Of a stretch of DNA of 64,000 nucleotides, positions 13,301 to 24,604 are shown one piece after another. Under the pieces are notes generated by a model that ran no database searches, had not been told where the DNA came from, and worked only from the letters and a program-made list of their open reading frames with translations. The first letter of the stretch is position 1, and each line of letters opens with the position of its first letter. Position numbers and translations under genes: made by a program. Source of the stretch: Agrypnia vestita (taxonomy: Eukaryota > Arthropoda > Insecta > Trichoptera > Phryganeidae). The DNA lies in contig JADDOH010002552.1 of the NCBI GenBank assembly GCA_016648135.1, positions 1 through 64,000 on the forward strand, given 5' to 3'.

Positions 13301-14423
13301 AATAATAAAAATCAACAAATCATTATTAAATTAGATACGAGGAAATGTTAATGTTGTTTATTTTTTACTGAGCAAGTACCTATTATACTTACGTATGGTT
13401 CTTTGGTTTTCGTTGAATTGGGAATCCAACGATTATTGATATAATTTATATTAGTTATACGAATATTAGTTATACGAACTCCACTCAGAAAGAAATATGA
13501 GCTAACGAGCTATATATTTATTATATGCAATGTTATAGGTTACAATGTTATTTGTTATGTGTATTTATTATAAGTTCATATACCTACCTATTTAATTAGG
13601 TACATTCACCGAAATATTTGTATTGTAACAAAACTCGTGAACCCACCTAATATGTTAGTAGAACGCTATGTTGTATTCCTTTACAAAAATTATGCAAAAA
13701 ATAAAAGGAACAGTTTTAGAATGTACTACTTACTCATATTAATGTATGCAGGTATAATTATTAATTTTCTTGGTCTCTATAGATTTCTTCCTGTTTGTTC
13801 GGGCTGGTGTCGCGACCTTAATAATGAACGTCGAATGAATAAATTGTTACTGTTGATTGAGTCTCGAATTAAAGAAGTACTAGAGAAACAAACTTCGCAG
13901 TTATGGAGGAGCGTACAAAAAATATATTTGCGCCTCCGGAGAATTGGCGAACGCGGAGTCACCCTGCAAGACGGCGAAGGTTTGCTATTATTATCATGAG
14001 CCAAGAAAAACATGAACAACACTGTTAAAGGCTTACCGGAGAGACTTCATCAACGTTAAGCCGCTTATACTTGCATCGTTTTCCGAGTTTTTCCCCCTTG
14101 TAATGAATGTATTATATGGCGGGACCGTCGCCGCCGCTCGGACATCTTCACAACTTATTTTGTATATTATTTTGAACGTTTACAAAGGGCGGTGAAGAAA
14201 TCACTTTTTGTAATTTTGTAATCTTACATTTTAATATAACATTTATTTTTATTATTTAAATGAAAATTTAAAACGCAGTTTTTTTAATATTTCAAACAAA
14301 TTAAATTAATCAATTAAAATGATATACCTACAGAAAAAAATCTATTTATCAATTTCTTAATTATTTTAGTACAGATTCATAACCATAATATAAAATTTAT
14401 ATGTGTAATAAACATATTCGGTA
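10312..14423. other. AT-rich spacer without supported gene
   Basis: A polyadenylation-like AATAAA near 10405 probably belongs to the upstream relic. A 30-bp direct repeat containing TTAGGTCAAGAAATTTTCGT occurs twice at 12446-12498. A 120-codon frame at 13637-13999 overlaps a GC-richer patch (13780-14160) but shows no family motif on either strand. I see no real gene. Confidence 0.35.
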
Positions 14424-14469
14424 TAGAGTCCGTTCCTTTTATGAAAGCCACTTGCATTAGTGTAAGTAA
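14424..14469. repeat. Terminal fragment of a TIR element, abutting Copia
   Basis: The sequence AGAGTCCGTTCC...TTGCATTAGTGTAAGTAA matches both ends of the element at 26137-27053 (TTTTGCATTAGTGTGAGTAA). The Copia LTR begins immediately after it, so Copia apparently lies in or against another copy of this element. Confidence 0.55.
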
Positions 14470-14619
14470 TGTTAAAATATGTTTAATTATATCAAAATAA
14501 TATTAATTAACTCGATACCAGCGCCACGTAGTGACTTAAATGTGTACTAGAATATATATAGTCTATGAAAAAAAGTAAATAAATTATTGTCTATTGTTCA
14601 GCCATCTTCATTCGTTTTA
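14470..14619 (+). repeat. Copia 5' LTR
   Basis: It starts TGTTAAAATATG and matches the 3' LTR over its length. The match ends at TTCGTTTTA, just before the primer-binding site. Short LTRs are usual for Copia elements. Confidence 0.9.
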
Positions 14620-14622
14620 TTA

Positions 14623-14636
14623 GGTTATGGGCCCAG
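14623..14636 (+). promoter_or_regulatory. Copia primer-binding site
   Basis: GGTTATGGGCCCAG lies four bases after the LTR match. It is the primer site known from Drosophila copia, which pairs with an internal half of initiator methionine tRNA. The same 14 bases occur in the relic at 19844-19857. Confidence 0.85.
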
Positions 14637-14688
14637 TGCAAAACTAAGATTTAATATAATAGTGGAATCGTATCGTGAACAGCAAATA

Positions 14689-17600
14689 ATGTCGTCAGGA
14701 AGTTATTTAGTTAACGTGCCCAAGTTGAAGGGACGCGAAAATTACGATGACTGGGCGTTTGCGGCAAGAAATTTTCTCATCTTGGAAGGTATAGATATCG
14801 ACGCCATTCCTGTCGATTTAAGTGACGCCGAAGACAGAAAAGCAAAAGCAAAGCTTATAATGACCATTGATCCCAAGTTATATGTGCACATCAAAAATGA
14901 AACCAAAGTCAGAGATTTGTGGCAAAAACTTCAGAAGTTATTTGATGACAGCGGATTCACAAGGAAAATCAGTTTACTTCGAACATTGATATCCATACGA
15001 CTTGATAATTGTGAAACCATGACTAGTTATGTGAGTCAAATCGTCGAAACTGCTCAAAGACTTAAAGGTACAGGCTTTGAAATTAACGAAGAGTGGATCG
15101 GATCATTGCTTTTGGCGGGGCTGCCAGAAAAGTTTGCTCCAATGATTATGGCAATAGAGCATTCTGGCATTGCCATAACTTCTGATGTCATTAAAACAAA
15201 ACTGCTTGATACGAGCTCTGAAATCGGTGACCATGACTCGGAAGTTGCATTATGGTCAAAGCAAAAAAGCAAGACAAGCCAAAACTTCAATTCAAAAGGC
15301 GGGAAACAAACGTCAACGCCAAATGTCAAAAAGGTTATAAAATGCTACAAGTGCAAGAAAATTGGCCACTTTAAAAACCAGTGTCCCGAAGGAAAAGAAA
15401 AACAAGTAAACGCATTTAGTGCTGCATTTTTTAACAGTGTATTTAATAAGGAAGACTGGTATATCGATTCGGGAGCAAGTGCCCATATGACATCAAGCAA
15501 AGAAAATTTGATACAAGTGAGAAAAGTGCACGATACGAAGGAAATCATTGTTGCAAATAATATGAGTGTGCAAGTTGTGTGTGCCGGTGATACACAGATC
15601 ACTACGCTGGTGAATAATTCTCAGTTTGACATTAAAGTAAACAACATTTTATACATACCTAACCTAACTACTAACTTGTTATCAGTAAGCCAGTTAATAG
15701 CAAGAGGAAACAAAGTTACCTTTAAAAGTGATGTATGTTATATACATAACCAACAAAATGATCTAATTGGAATAGCAGCTTTGCAGAATGGTGTGTATAA
15801 GTTGAAAACTATGAAGTCAGAGAAAGTGTTAGCGGCAGCAGTTCAAACTACAGATGCACAACAGTGGCATAGAAGATTAGGACACATAAATAGTAATGAT
15901 TTGCAGAAAATGAAAAATGGTGCTGTAGAAGGAATATCCTTCGATATGAAGGCTGATATTCAGAAATCCAACTGTCAAGTGTGTTGTGAAGGAAAACAGA
16001 GCCGTTTGCCCTTCCAATCAGGAAAACATAGAACTACAAAAGTGCTAGATTTAGTTCACTCGGATCTGTGTGGGCCTATGGAGGTTCGATCGATTGGACA
16101 TGCAAGGTATTTTCTATTGTTTGTTGACGATGCTAGCAGGATGGCATTTGTATATTTTTTAAAGGAGAAGAATCAGACTCTACAGTATTTCGAGGAATTT
16201 CAAAGAATGGCTGAAAATCAAACAGGAACAAAGATAAAAACATTGAGGACTGACAATGGAGGGGAGTTTTGTTCAGATTTGATGGAAAACTATCTGAAAG
16301 ATAGTGGAATTATCCATCAGAAGACTAACCCATATACTCCGGAGCAGAATGGTCTCAGTGAGCGTTTCAACAGGACTATAGTTGAACGTTCAAGATGTCT
16401 TTTGTTTGAGGCAGGACTAGATAAAAGTTTTTGGGCGGAAGCAGTTAACACAGCAGTATACTTAAAGAATAGATCGCCAGCTTCAGGTTTGGACCAAAAG
16501 ACACCGATTGAAGTATGGACAGGACAAAAGCCTGATCTCAGTCATGTCAGAATATTTGGGAGCCCAGTAATGATGCATGTTCCTAAAAATAAAAGATTAA
16601 AATGGGACAAGAAAGCAGTCAAATATATATTAGTAGGATACTCTGAAAATGTGAAGGGTTACAGACTATATAATCCAGACACAAGAAAAATATGTACCAG
16701 TAGAGATGTCATTGTAATGGAAAAAGATACTACTCAGATAGAAATAAATGAAGGTCAGATTGAAAAACAGCTATCATTACAAGAGGAAAGTTCTACAGAA
16801 GAAAGCGAAATAACATTGACAGATCAAGATGATCCTACCTATGTATATGATTCAGAGAAAAATACAACATCAACAGACGGAGAGTCTTATCAGTCACTAT
16901 CCGAGGAAGATCTGTCTGAAAATGAAGAGCCTCGTTTAGGGGAAAAGCGTATAAGGAAACCACCTGAAAGGTATGGTCTTACTAACTTATGTATTTCAGA
17001 TGAACCAGAGTATTGGGTTGAAGACATAACTTATGAAGAAGCTACCAAAGGTCCAGAGAAAGCCAAGTGGCAGCAGGCTATATCTGATGAACTTCAAGCA
17101 TTTGATGACAACCAAGCATGGGAGATTGTTAGTCAAGAGGAGGCAGATAGAGTAGTACAATGCAAATGGGTATTCAAGAAGAAGCTAGAAAGCAATAACA
17201 ATATCAGGTATAGAGCTAGACTTGTGGCAAAAGGTTATACTCAGCAGCATGGAATAGATTTTCATGAAACTTACTCGCCAGTTCTCAGGTATTCTACTCT
17301 TAGACTTCTGTTTGCATTAAGTGTAAAATTTAATTTTGAAATCACTCACCTTGATGTGGTAACAGCATTTTTAAATGGTTTTTTAACAGAAAATGTGTAC
17401 ATGCAGGCACCACCTAGTTTAAAATGTCCAAGTAATTGTGTGCTTAAACTTAAGAAAGCAGTTTATGGTTTAAAGCAGTCTGCTAGAGCATGGAATGCAA
17501 GAATAAATGATTATTTAATAAAAATTAATTATGTAAAATCAGTTTCAGAGCCATGTTTGTATAGTAAAAAATGTAAAAAGGAGCAGATTATCATTGCAAT

Positions 17601-18538
17601 ATTTGTTGATTTTTTCATTTTTTCCAATAGTCTGGCTATGACAAAAGATTTAAAAGAAAAACTAATGTCAGAGTTTAAAGTTAAAGACTTAGGTCAAATA
17701 AATAGATGTTTAGGCATGCGAGTTATATTTAATAAAACTTGTATATCTATTGACCAGGAACAATTTGTAAATGTAATTCTGAATAGGTTTAACATGAATG
17801 ATTGTAAAACTAAAGATACTCCTATGGAATGTAATTTAAAACTAGATAAGGCAGAATGTGTTGACAAACAGTTTCCATATCAACAACTTGTAGGAAATCT
17901 TATGTATTTGTCAGTATTGACACGACCAGACATATCTTATAGTGTGAGTTATCTTAGCCAATTTAATAATTGTTATAATTCAGTTCATTGGCATCATGCA
18001 CAAAGACTTCTCAGATATTTGCAGAAAACTAAGTCTTATGGTTCGAAATTTACTAAAGATAATTGTAATTTAGAAGGCTTTGTGGATGCTGATTGCGCTG
18101 CAAATACTATAGATAGAAAATCATATACGGGTTTTTGTTTTAAATTGTCATCCTGTGTAGTATCATATGAATGTAGAAAACAGCAGACGGTCGCATTATC
18201 TAGTACCGAAGCCGAATACATGGCCATTGCTGAGACATGTAAAGAGGCAATTTATCTAAAAAGTCTTTTAAGAGATACCTATTATTGATTGTAACCATAC
18301 TGTAGTAATTTACAATGATAATCAGGGAGCTCAAAAGTTGACAGAAAACCCTTTATTTCACAAACGAACTAAGCACATAGATGTGCGGTACCATTTCATA
18401 CGAGAAGCAATTTCTAATAAGCTTGTAAAAGTTGTTTATCTGTCAACATCTGAGATGCCTGCCGACATATTAACGAAAAGTTTAAGTGGTGCAAAACATA
18501 ACTATTTTATGAAATTATTAGGAGTTCAAAGTGTTTAA
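14689..18538 (+). pseudogene. Copia gag-pol polyprotein (one frameshift, altered RT motif)
   Basis: The frame is open from well upstream, but the ATG at 14689 (MSSGSYLVNV) is the likely start because the earlier part overlaps the LTR and primer site. Domains in order: Gag; a CCHC zinc knuckle CYKCKKIGHFKNQC near 15343; protease WYIDSGASAH near 15460; integrase with HRRLGH...CQVCC, HSDLCGPM, TDNGGEFCS and PEQNGLSERFN; RT with KARWVAKGY-like ARLVAKGYTQQ, HLDVVTAFLNG and AVYGLKQSARAW; and RNase H with VDADC and STEAEY. Two defects are visible. At 17602-17613 the catalytic YVDD is FVDF, so the second aspartate is lost. Near 18280-18288 a one-base shift stops the frame, while RNase H resumes with YNDNQGAQKL and runs to 18538. 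The copy is therefore probably not autonomous. Confidence 0.92.
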
Positions 18539-18605
18539 AATGTCAGTCAAGTTATTTTTTTTTTGTTGTTATTTATGGATGTTAGATTATTTTGATAAGT
18601 GGTGC

Positions 18606-18756
18606 TGTTAAAATATGTTTAATTATATCAAAATAATATTAATTAACTCGATACCAGCGCCACGTAGTGATTTAAATGTGTACTAGAATATATATAGTCT
18701 ATGAAAAAAAAGTAAATAAATTATTGTCTATTGTTCAGCCATCTTCATTCGTTTTA
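18606..18756 (+). repeat. Copia 3' LTR
   Basis: It matches the 5' LTR except for one C-to-T change and one extra A in an A-run. It ends at TTCGTTTTA and is followed by AACCCCCCC. Confidence 0.9.
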
Positions 18757-19756
18757 AACCCCCCCTGGGCCGCGTCGCATATATGCGACAGGCACAAAAT
18801 AATTTATTTATCGACGGCCGCGTATCGAATTTGAAAAACGTAATTTTTTCCCAATAGAGAAATCCTGTTGTGACCTGTCGTTCCATTTTCAACTCAAAAA
18901 CATCACGGATTATATTTTAAATCAACAATCAAAACAGAAGTTTTTCTGCCGTCAAAATCGTATAGAATTGTCATAGATGGCGCTCCGATCGCGTGTTGTG
19001 CAATCGAAATTCAAATATTCCATCGTCAAGGTCACGCGCAATGTGCGCGGGAAATACGATTTATTTTTTTTGATTTTCGATTTATTTGTACACGTATATA
19101 CAAATATATACGATATGTTTTGCGATATTTGTCAGTTTTTGTTGGTTTATGATTCAATTGAATACTAATAGTGATTTATTAACAAAAATACACGCAATTT
19201 TGTTGCGTTTATTTGAAATATGTGTGTGTGTGAAAGTGTATCATATTTATGTGTTATGAGTGCGATGTCCCGTCGTGTGCCGTGCCGTGCAACAAAATAT
19301 ATCACACAGAAGAAGATTATTATTATTAATAGTAGTGTTGTCTCTAATAAACAAATAAAAAAAATATTATTAATTTTTAAGAAAATGTTGCGCTGGCAAC
19401 ATTATGGAAATTCAAAAAAAGATTATATTTTTTTCCTTAAATGATAAAAAAATCATTGCGTTTCGACACTTACGATAAAATAATATGAATGTGTGTGTTT
19501 TTTTTTTAATATACGCATGTTTTAATGGTTTTTTCGTAAAAAGAAAAATCACAAAAAATTCCGAAAATTTACGGCCCACAACAAGTTGTAACAGGGGCTT
19601 TACAAAAACTCATAATATTATTTTTTTGTGTAAATGATAAGACGCAAAAAATAAATATAAATAGTATTTTATTTTCTAAAACTGCAATAAGCATACATCA
19701 ATACATATTATAAAAGGAAGTCCCCGGCGAGCATCTATCCGTCTGCCTGTCTGTAT
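18757..19756. other. Spacer between the Copia copies; unidentified repeat
   Basis: No gene is supported. The stretch opens with a C-run and a 16-base palindrome GTCGCATATATGCGAC (18775-18790). CCTGTTGTGACCTGT near 18866 is loosely complementary to ACAACAAGTTGTAACAGG near 19578, suggesting a worn DNA transposon. The short frames here are AT-driven. Confidence 0.3.
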
Positions 19757-19843
19757 TGTTAGTTATACATATTATGTGTAGGTACCTAATTCTTGTAACA
19801 AAATTAATAAAAGTGTTATTGTCGCCATCCTAGTGTTTTGACA

Positions 19844-19857
19844 GGTTATGGGCCCAG
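19844..19857 (+). promoter_or_regulatory. Copia relic primer-binding site
   Basis: GGTTATGGGCCCAG, identical to the site in the complete copy, follows directly on TTGACA, the likely LTR end. Confidence 0.8.
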
Positions 19858-19916
19858 ACCCGAAAATCCTTTTATTTTCAAGAATATTTCGAGAATTTTC
19901 CTTGTGATCATCAAAA

Positions 19917-22110
19917 ATGTCGACGTCAAGCTATCTAGTGAACGTTTCAAAATTGATAGGACGCGAAAATTACGATGATTGGGCGTTCGCGGCAAGAATT
20001 TTTTTGGTATTAGAAGGCATCGACATCAACGCGTTGCCAGTGGATTTGAGTGAGGCTGAGCAAAGAAAAGCAAAAGTCAAGCTCGTGATGACCATTGACC
20101 CCACATTATATGTGCATATCAAAAATGAGAACACCGTTAGCGCCTTGTGGAATAAGTTAAAACAGTTATTCGATATCACAGGATACACAAGAAAAATTAG
20201 TTTGCTTCGAACATTGATTTCCATTCGTCTCGAAAATTGTGAATCAATGACTAGTTATGTGTCTCAAGTGGTGGAAAAAGCGCAAAAATTAAATGGAACG
20301 GGTTTCAAAATAAATATGAATGGATTGGATCGCTGTTGCTTGCAGGACTTCCTGAAAAGCTTAGCCCAATGATTATGGCAATTGAACATTCGGTATGAAA
20401 ATCAGTGCTGCTGCTATAAAAACCAAGTTATTGGATATGTGTTCAGATTTTGAGGTAAAGTCGGAAAGTATATTTATTGCTCAAAAGCTCGGAAAGACGC
20501 ATAGAAATAGTGGAACACGGCAATCTGCCAGTAGTGTACCTAAATGTCAATGATAACCTGTAAAGGTCAATGATAACAATGATAACAAAACACCGGCGCC
20601 AGATAAAGTAATTCGTTGTTATAAGTGCAAATTGATTGGTCACTACCAAAACCAATGTACCTCAGTTGAGAAAACAAATAAGACAAATACTTTTGGCGCA
20701 GTTTTTCTTTCCAAAGAATTCAATACTAACGACTGGTACCTATGTAGATTCCGGCGATAGTAATCATCAAGTATCCAACAAAAACTCATTATCAAATATT
20801 TCGTACCAACCAATAACTAAGGGAATTATAGTGGCTAACCAAACAAGTGTAAAGGTTCTATGCTCTGGAAAGTTACGTTTAACTACGTGTGTTAAAAAAA
20901 CAAATTATGATATGGAAGTAAACAATGTTTTGTGTGTACCTGATTTAACCACGAATTTGTTATCAACAAAGTGGTTGTTACATATACAATGCTAAGAATG
21001 ACTGCATTGGTGAAGCTAGTTTGGAAAATAATATATACAGATTAAACATTTGAAGTCTGAGCAAGTTTTGGCAGCCACAGTACAAACTTCTTGTAAAACT
21101 TGGCATAGACGACTCGGTCACATAAATGCCAATGATCTTGACAAGACGAAACTTGGAGCAGTCCACGGCGTAACATACCAAGAAAAGAGTGGTGACAGTA
21201 AATCAAGTTGTGTTGTATGTTAGGAGGGCAAACAAACAAGACTACCGTACCTCCTCAGTTCGAGCAAAATCAAAAATGTACTAGAATTGGTACACACAGA
21301 TTTGTGTGGGCCAATGGACAACAATTCGCTTGGTATGGCCAGATAATATCTGTTATTTATAGATGACTATAGCCGAATGTGTTTTGTGTACTTTCTTAAA
21401 ACCAAAGATGAAACTTTTAAATACTTCAAAGAATTCAAGGAGTTAGTAGAGTACCAGCGGTCCAGAAAAATTAAAGTACTAATATCTCATAATGGTAGAG
21501 AGTTCTGTTCTATGGAAATGGAGAATTTTTTGAAGAAGAATGGCATAGTGCACCAAAAAAGTAATGATTACACGCCAGAGCAAAACGGGCTGTGTGAGCG
21601 GTACAACAGGTCAATTGTTGAAAAAGTGCGATGTCTCCTGCTTAATGCTCAATTTGATAAACCATTATGGTGAGAGGCTGTGAATTCGGTGGTGTATCTT
21701 AAGAATAGATCACCAGTAGCCATTCTTAACCACAGTACTACCCCTTATGAGGTGTGGACGGGCAGAAAACCAAATCTAAGCCATTGACGGGTGTATGGTA
21801 GCCCAATTATGGTTCACATACCTAAAGAACAATGAAAAAAGTGGGACAAGAAAGCTCAGAAGATGTGCCTAATCGGATACTCCGAAAATGTCAAGGGTTA
21901 TCGTCTGTACAATCTTAAGAGCCGAGCAGTGACTATAGCTAGGATTTTATAATAATGGAAAAGATTGAGAGTGAGAATTGTACAACAAATGTGATGATAG
22001 AAGAAGTCAGTAATTCAAAGCCCAGGAGAGGAAGTGGCAGTTATGATGAAACATATGTTCAAAGTGAAACATCACTTTCAGAGGATGATCATTATGAATC
22101 ATTACGATGA
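19917..22110 (+). pseudogene. Copia gag-pol remnant (gag, protease, integrase)
   Basis: The start ATG is preserved (MSTSSYLVNVSKLIGREN), giving a 151-residue Gag piece before a frameshift near 20335. The zinc knuckle reads CYKCKLIGHYQNQC near 20619. The protease region has DSGDSNHQ in place of DSGASAHM, so its surroundings are altered. Integrase is recognisable as HTDLCGPM, SHNGREFCS (first residue of the usual TDNGGEF changed) and TPEQNGLCERYNRS, then WTGRKPNLSH and GYSENVKGYRLYN. Multiple stops (for example at 21331 and 21671) disable it. RT and RNase H are missing. Confidence 0.85.
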
Positions 22111-22177
22111 AATATTTGTATGCGGATTTTACTGTTATGGTCTGCATTTCTCCTGAAAGATTGGTGTGTATTAAAAA

Positions 22178-22645
22178 CTAGCTGTGCCCGGGCGGCTTCG
22201 CACGCGTTAGTACATTGTTTGGATCGTCATAGAACTTTCGCGAACCTTCTAGAACATTCTCCTTCCAGAACTTTCAAGAAATTTGACGAATATACAGGAA
22301 CCTTCTAGACACACCGACACATTCCGCCACTCAGTTTAGAACCTTATAGAACTTTCGGGAATTTTCTTGAACCTTCTCCTTCCAGAATTTTCTAGAGCAG
22401 GTTTTTCCGGAACCTTCTAAACTCACCGACACAGTCGGTGCGCCTATTTTGAAACAATCTGAAGCATTTGCAGCCTTCCCATAACAAAACAATGTGCTAA
22501 AAAGCACATTTTCGTCTCCCACCCGCAGCCACCCCCACCAAACTCTCATATTTTCAATGTGACACCAAGGGCAATCTACCACCATGTTGTTGTGGCTGGT
22601 TGTGGAGAAAACTTGGCGGGTAGGGAAACACGGGTAGGAAAACAC
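22178..22645. mobile_element. HSE-repeat element, short copy
   Basis: The left border begins CTAGCTGTGCCCGGGCGGCT, which read on the minus strand ends in ..CAGCTAG and resembles a Helitron 3' end with a GC-rich stem; this class call is tentative. Inside are about two units of the ~117-bp repeat with TTCTAGAA and TTCCAGAA motifs. A non-repeated part follows, shared with the larger copy: a CACCGACACAGTCGGTG hairpin at about 22426, ACAATCTGAAGCATTTGC, and CTTGGCGGGTAGGGAAACAC near the right border. It truncates the Copia relic on its left. Confidence 0.6.
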
Positions 22646-22649
22646 ATTT

Positions 22650-22810
22650 TTATATTATATATATATAAAATGTGTTCTTTTTTAAATGTATTTACTAATA
22701 AATAATGTTTTATATTATATTATATAATACTATATTTATAATATCTATATATAGTATATAGATATATATCTATATCTATATCTATATATGTATATAAACA
22801 TTTATTAATT
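22650..22810. repeat. TA-rich low-complexity tract
   Basis: Runs of TATATA and TATATC repeats lie directly right of the HSE-repeat element. The larger copy also has a TA-rich tract at the same border. Confidence 0.7.
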
Positions 22811-23040
22811 AGTAAATACATGTAAAAAAAAATTATGTGCATTTTTTAATATTGTATTTTGCCGCATTGTGAACTGACATTAAAAAAAATTGAGGATGTC
22901 GATAAAATAGTGTACTGTTATATTTAAGAATTTGGTCATTAGAAAAATATTCAATCTAGATCGATTTAAAAATGTAATAAAATTGTTATCAATTAAAAAG
23001 AGACTATGTATAAGGTTGAAATTTTTTTGCTAACTTAAAA

Positions 23041-23117
23041 GAGGGCCGTGGCTAAGTTGAATAACGCGCCATCCCCGGACATAGAATGGAAGTCCATTAT
23101 TTCGAATCCCGGTAGCA
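23041..23117 (+). repeat. Possible tRNA-derived SINE head
   Basis: TGGCTAAGTTG matches a Pol III A box, and ATTTCGAATCCC about 50 bases on matches a B box. The segment would not fold into a normal cloverleaf with a paired acceptor stem, and a T-rich non-tRNA tail follows. That pattern fits a SINE rather than a functional tRNA gene. Confidence 0.4.
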
Positions 23118-23250
23118 GTTGAAATATTTTTTCATTAATTTGATTTTTCTGCATGTCTTTTCTAATTGATTAATAAAAATTTGTTTAAAATTCGCAGAAC
23201 TTCGTTCGGAAATTGCAACTTCACAATAATAATGTGTTTTCTTTAGTATC

Positions 23251-23341
23251 ATATATATATATCTATATATATATATATAAATTATATATATATATATATA
23301 ATTAGATGTTGTTGGTGGTGTGTGTGTGTGTGTGTGTGTGT
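23251..23341. repeat. (AT)n and (TG)n microsatellites
   Basis: An AT-dinucleotide tract (23251-23301) is followed by a TG tract (about 23317-23341). Confidence 0.95.
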
Positions 23342-23678
23342 CCTTTATATATATTGGGAGGTTAGGGTGCATTGGAGTCGAGATCCGCGAACCGGGTGTC
23401 GTATTGGATGAGTTTGGACACACCAGGCTCTGAAAGAACTCACGTGATCTGACCTTTGCCCTCCTTCACCGAATGCTCAGAGAGATGCATGAGACTAGGC
23501 TGCGTGAGTGGGATCGACTCGGTAGTGAATGGATAGGGCACTATAATGTGGTATGCTAGACTGGATAAGTGGATTTTACTTTTGGTGGAACTGAAAGTAG
23601 GTTTAGAATATTTTTGAGTTTGTTCAAATCTTTCAGAACGGTAGTACTGGATTTCTTGTCACAGAGACATCATTAATC

Positions 23679-23793
23679 AATTAATGTATATTATGGATGT
23701 CTCACAGAGACGAAACTGTATTTTATTATTATTATGGGAATAATAATAAAATACAGTTTCGTCTCTGTGAGATATCCATAATATACATTAATT
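23679..23793. repeat. Near-perfect 55-bp-arm hairpin
   Basis: Arms 23679-23733 and 23739-23793 are complementary with a single G-T wobble and a 5-base loop. Each arm contains CTCACAGAGACGAAACTGTA or its complement. No target duplication is evident. Confidence 0.92.
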
Positions 23794-23799
23794 GAGTAG

Positions 23800-24600
23800 G
23801 TTTAGAATATTATTACAGTTCATTACAAAATAATGACATAAGAACATATTTTATTTTACCTGCACTACCTACTTATACCTACCTACTACCTACTTCCAGC
23901 TTGATTTTATTAGAATTTATTTATCGAAAATAATTATTTATGAAATCGGCCGCTACCTACTCCCTGAACCTATTTTATATCAATACAATTTCCTATAACA
24001 TATTAGCTTTTAATCCAGACGTTTGAATTAACGTTTGACGAAATGTAAAGATTCTTAGATGCGTTCTGATGCTGGAGCAGCGCCATCCTGATGGAGATCA
24101 GCTTGGAGGTCCCTTGGAATTGTTCGCGCAATTCCAGTCCCGTGGCAGCAATCCTCGCGTTCCTCCTTCATCCTTGTCCTGGCTATCCCGATCATCGAAC
24201 GATATGTTTGCGTCGTTGTAAAATTTAATATTCGTGATCAGAAGCTTGGCATCCAATTTCTTAGAAAATTAAGGATTTTGCAGATGAAAATTATTTATTG
24301 TCGATGAAAATGGTTCGGAGATGCCTCCTTAATTTAGTAGGTATCAATAATGTTGCACAAACATTATTGCCTTAGTGAAATTATTTTTAATTAAATTTAA
24401 ACATGTTGATGGAATGCACACCATCAAGATTATACAAAAGTTTCTACATCGCGAAACCTGACAATCTACATAATATTTTTAAATGAATCTAGCTGAATCC
24501 AAAGAGGGTTCTGCAAAAGAGAATATAATACAAAAATTAGTAAGGTACCTTATGGTCTGCTGTTCTCTAGAATGGACGTGCACAATAGTGAGTATATACT
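23800..24600. other. Spacer with no supported gene
   Basis: Apart from a GC-richer patch at about 24060-24200 that I cannot assign, this is AT-rich sequence without coding signal. Confidence 0.3.
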
Positions 24601-24604
24601 CTAA

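Larger units (their letters stand above)
14470..18756 (+). mobile_element. Copia (Ty1) LTR retrotransposon, nearly complete
   Basis: Two LTRs of about 150 bp (14470-14619 and 18606-18756) flank a gag-pol coding region. They differ by one substitution (GTGACTTAAA versus GTGATTTAAA) and one A in a homopolymer, so the insertion is recent. A primer-binding site follows the 5' LTR. The bases outside the LTRs (AGTAA on the left, AACCC on the right) do not form a target duplication, which hints at recombination or a rearranged flank. The element is about 4.3 kb. Confidence 0.95.
19757..22177 (+). mobile_element. Copia relic, 3'-truncated
   Basis: A candidate 5' LTR (19757-19843, TGTTAG...TTGACA) precedes the same primer-binding site as the first Copia copy. 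Gag, protease and integrase regions follow, with several stops. The element stops short of RT and RNase H where the HSE-repeat element begins at about 22178, and no 3' LTR is seen. It belongs to the same family as 14470-18756 but is far older. Confidence 0.85.

Noticed and set aside
13637..13999. 120-codon plus-strand frame and the overlapping minus-strand frame
   Set aside because: No domain, no splice context and no codon bias; the GC-richer patch looks like a repeat.
14587..14688. Upstream extension of the Copia frame as an N-terminal protein part
   Set aside because: It has no ATG, overlaps the LTR end and primer-binding site, and a good ATG at 14689 aligns with the start of the related relic.
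15054..15602. Minus-strand frames within Copia gag
   Set aside because: Antisense shadows of the gag-pol frame.
23041..23117. Functional tRNA gene
   Set aside because: The A and B boxes fit, but the acceptor arms do not pair and no isotype with a sound anticodon stem emerges.
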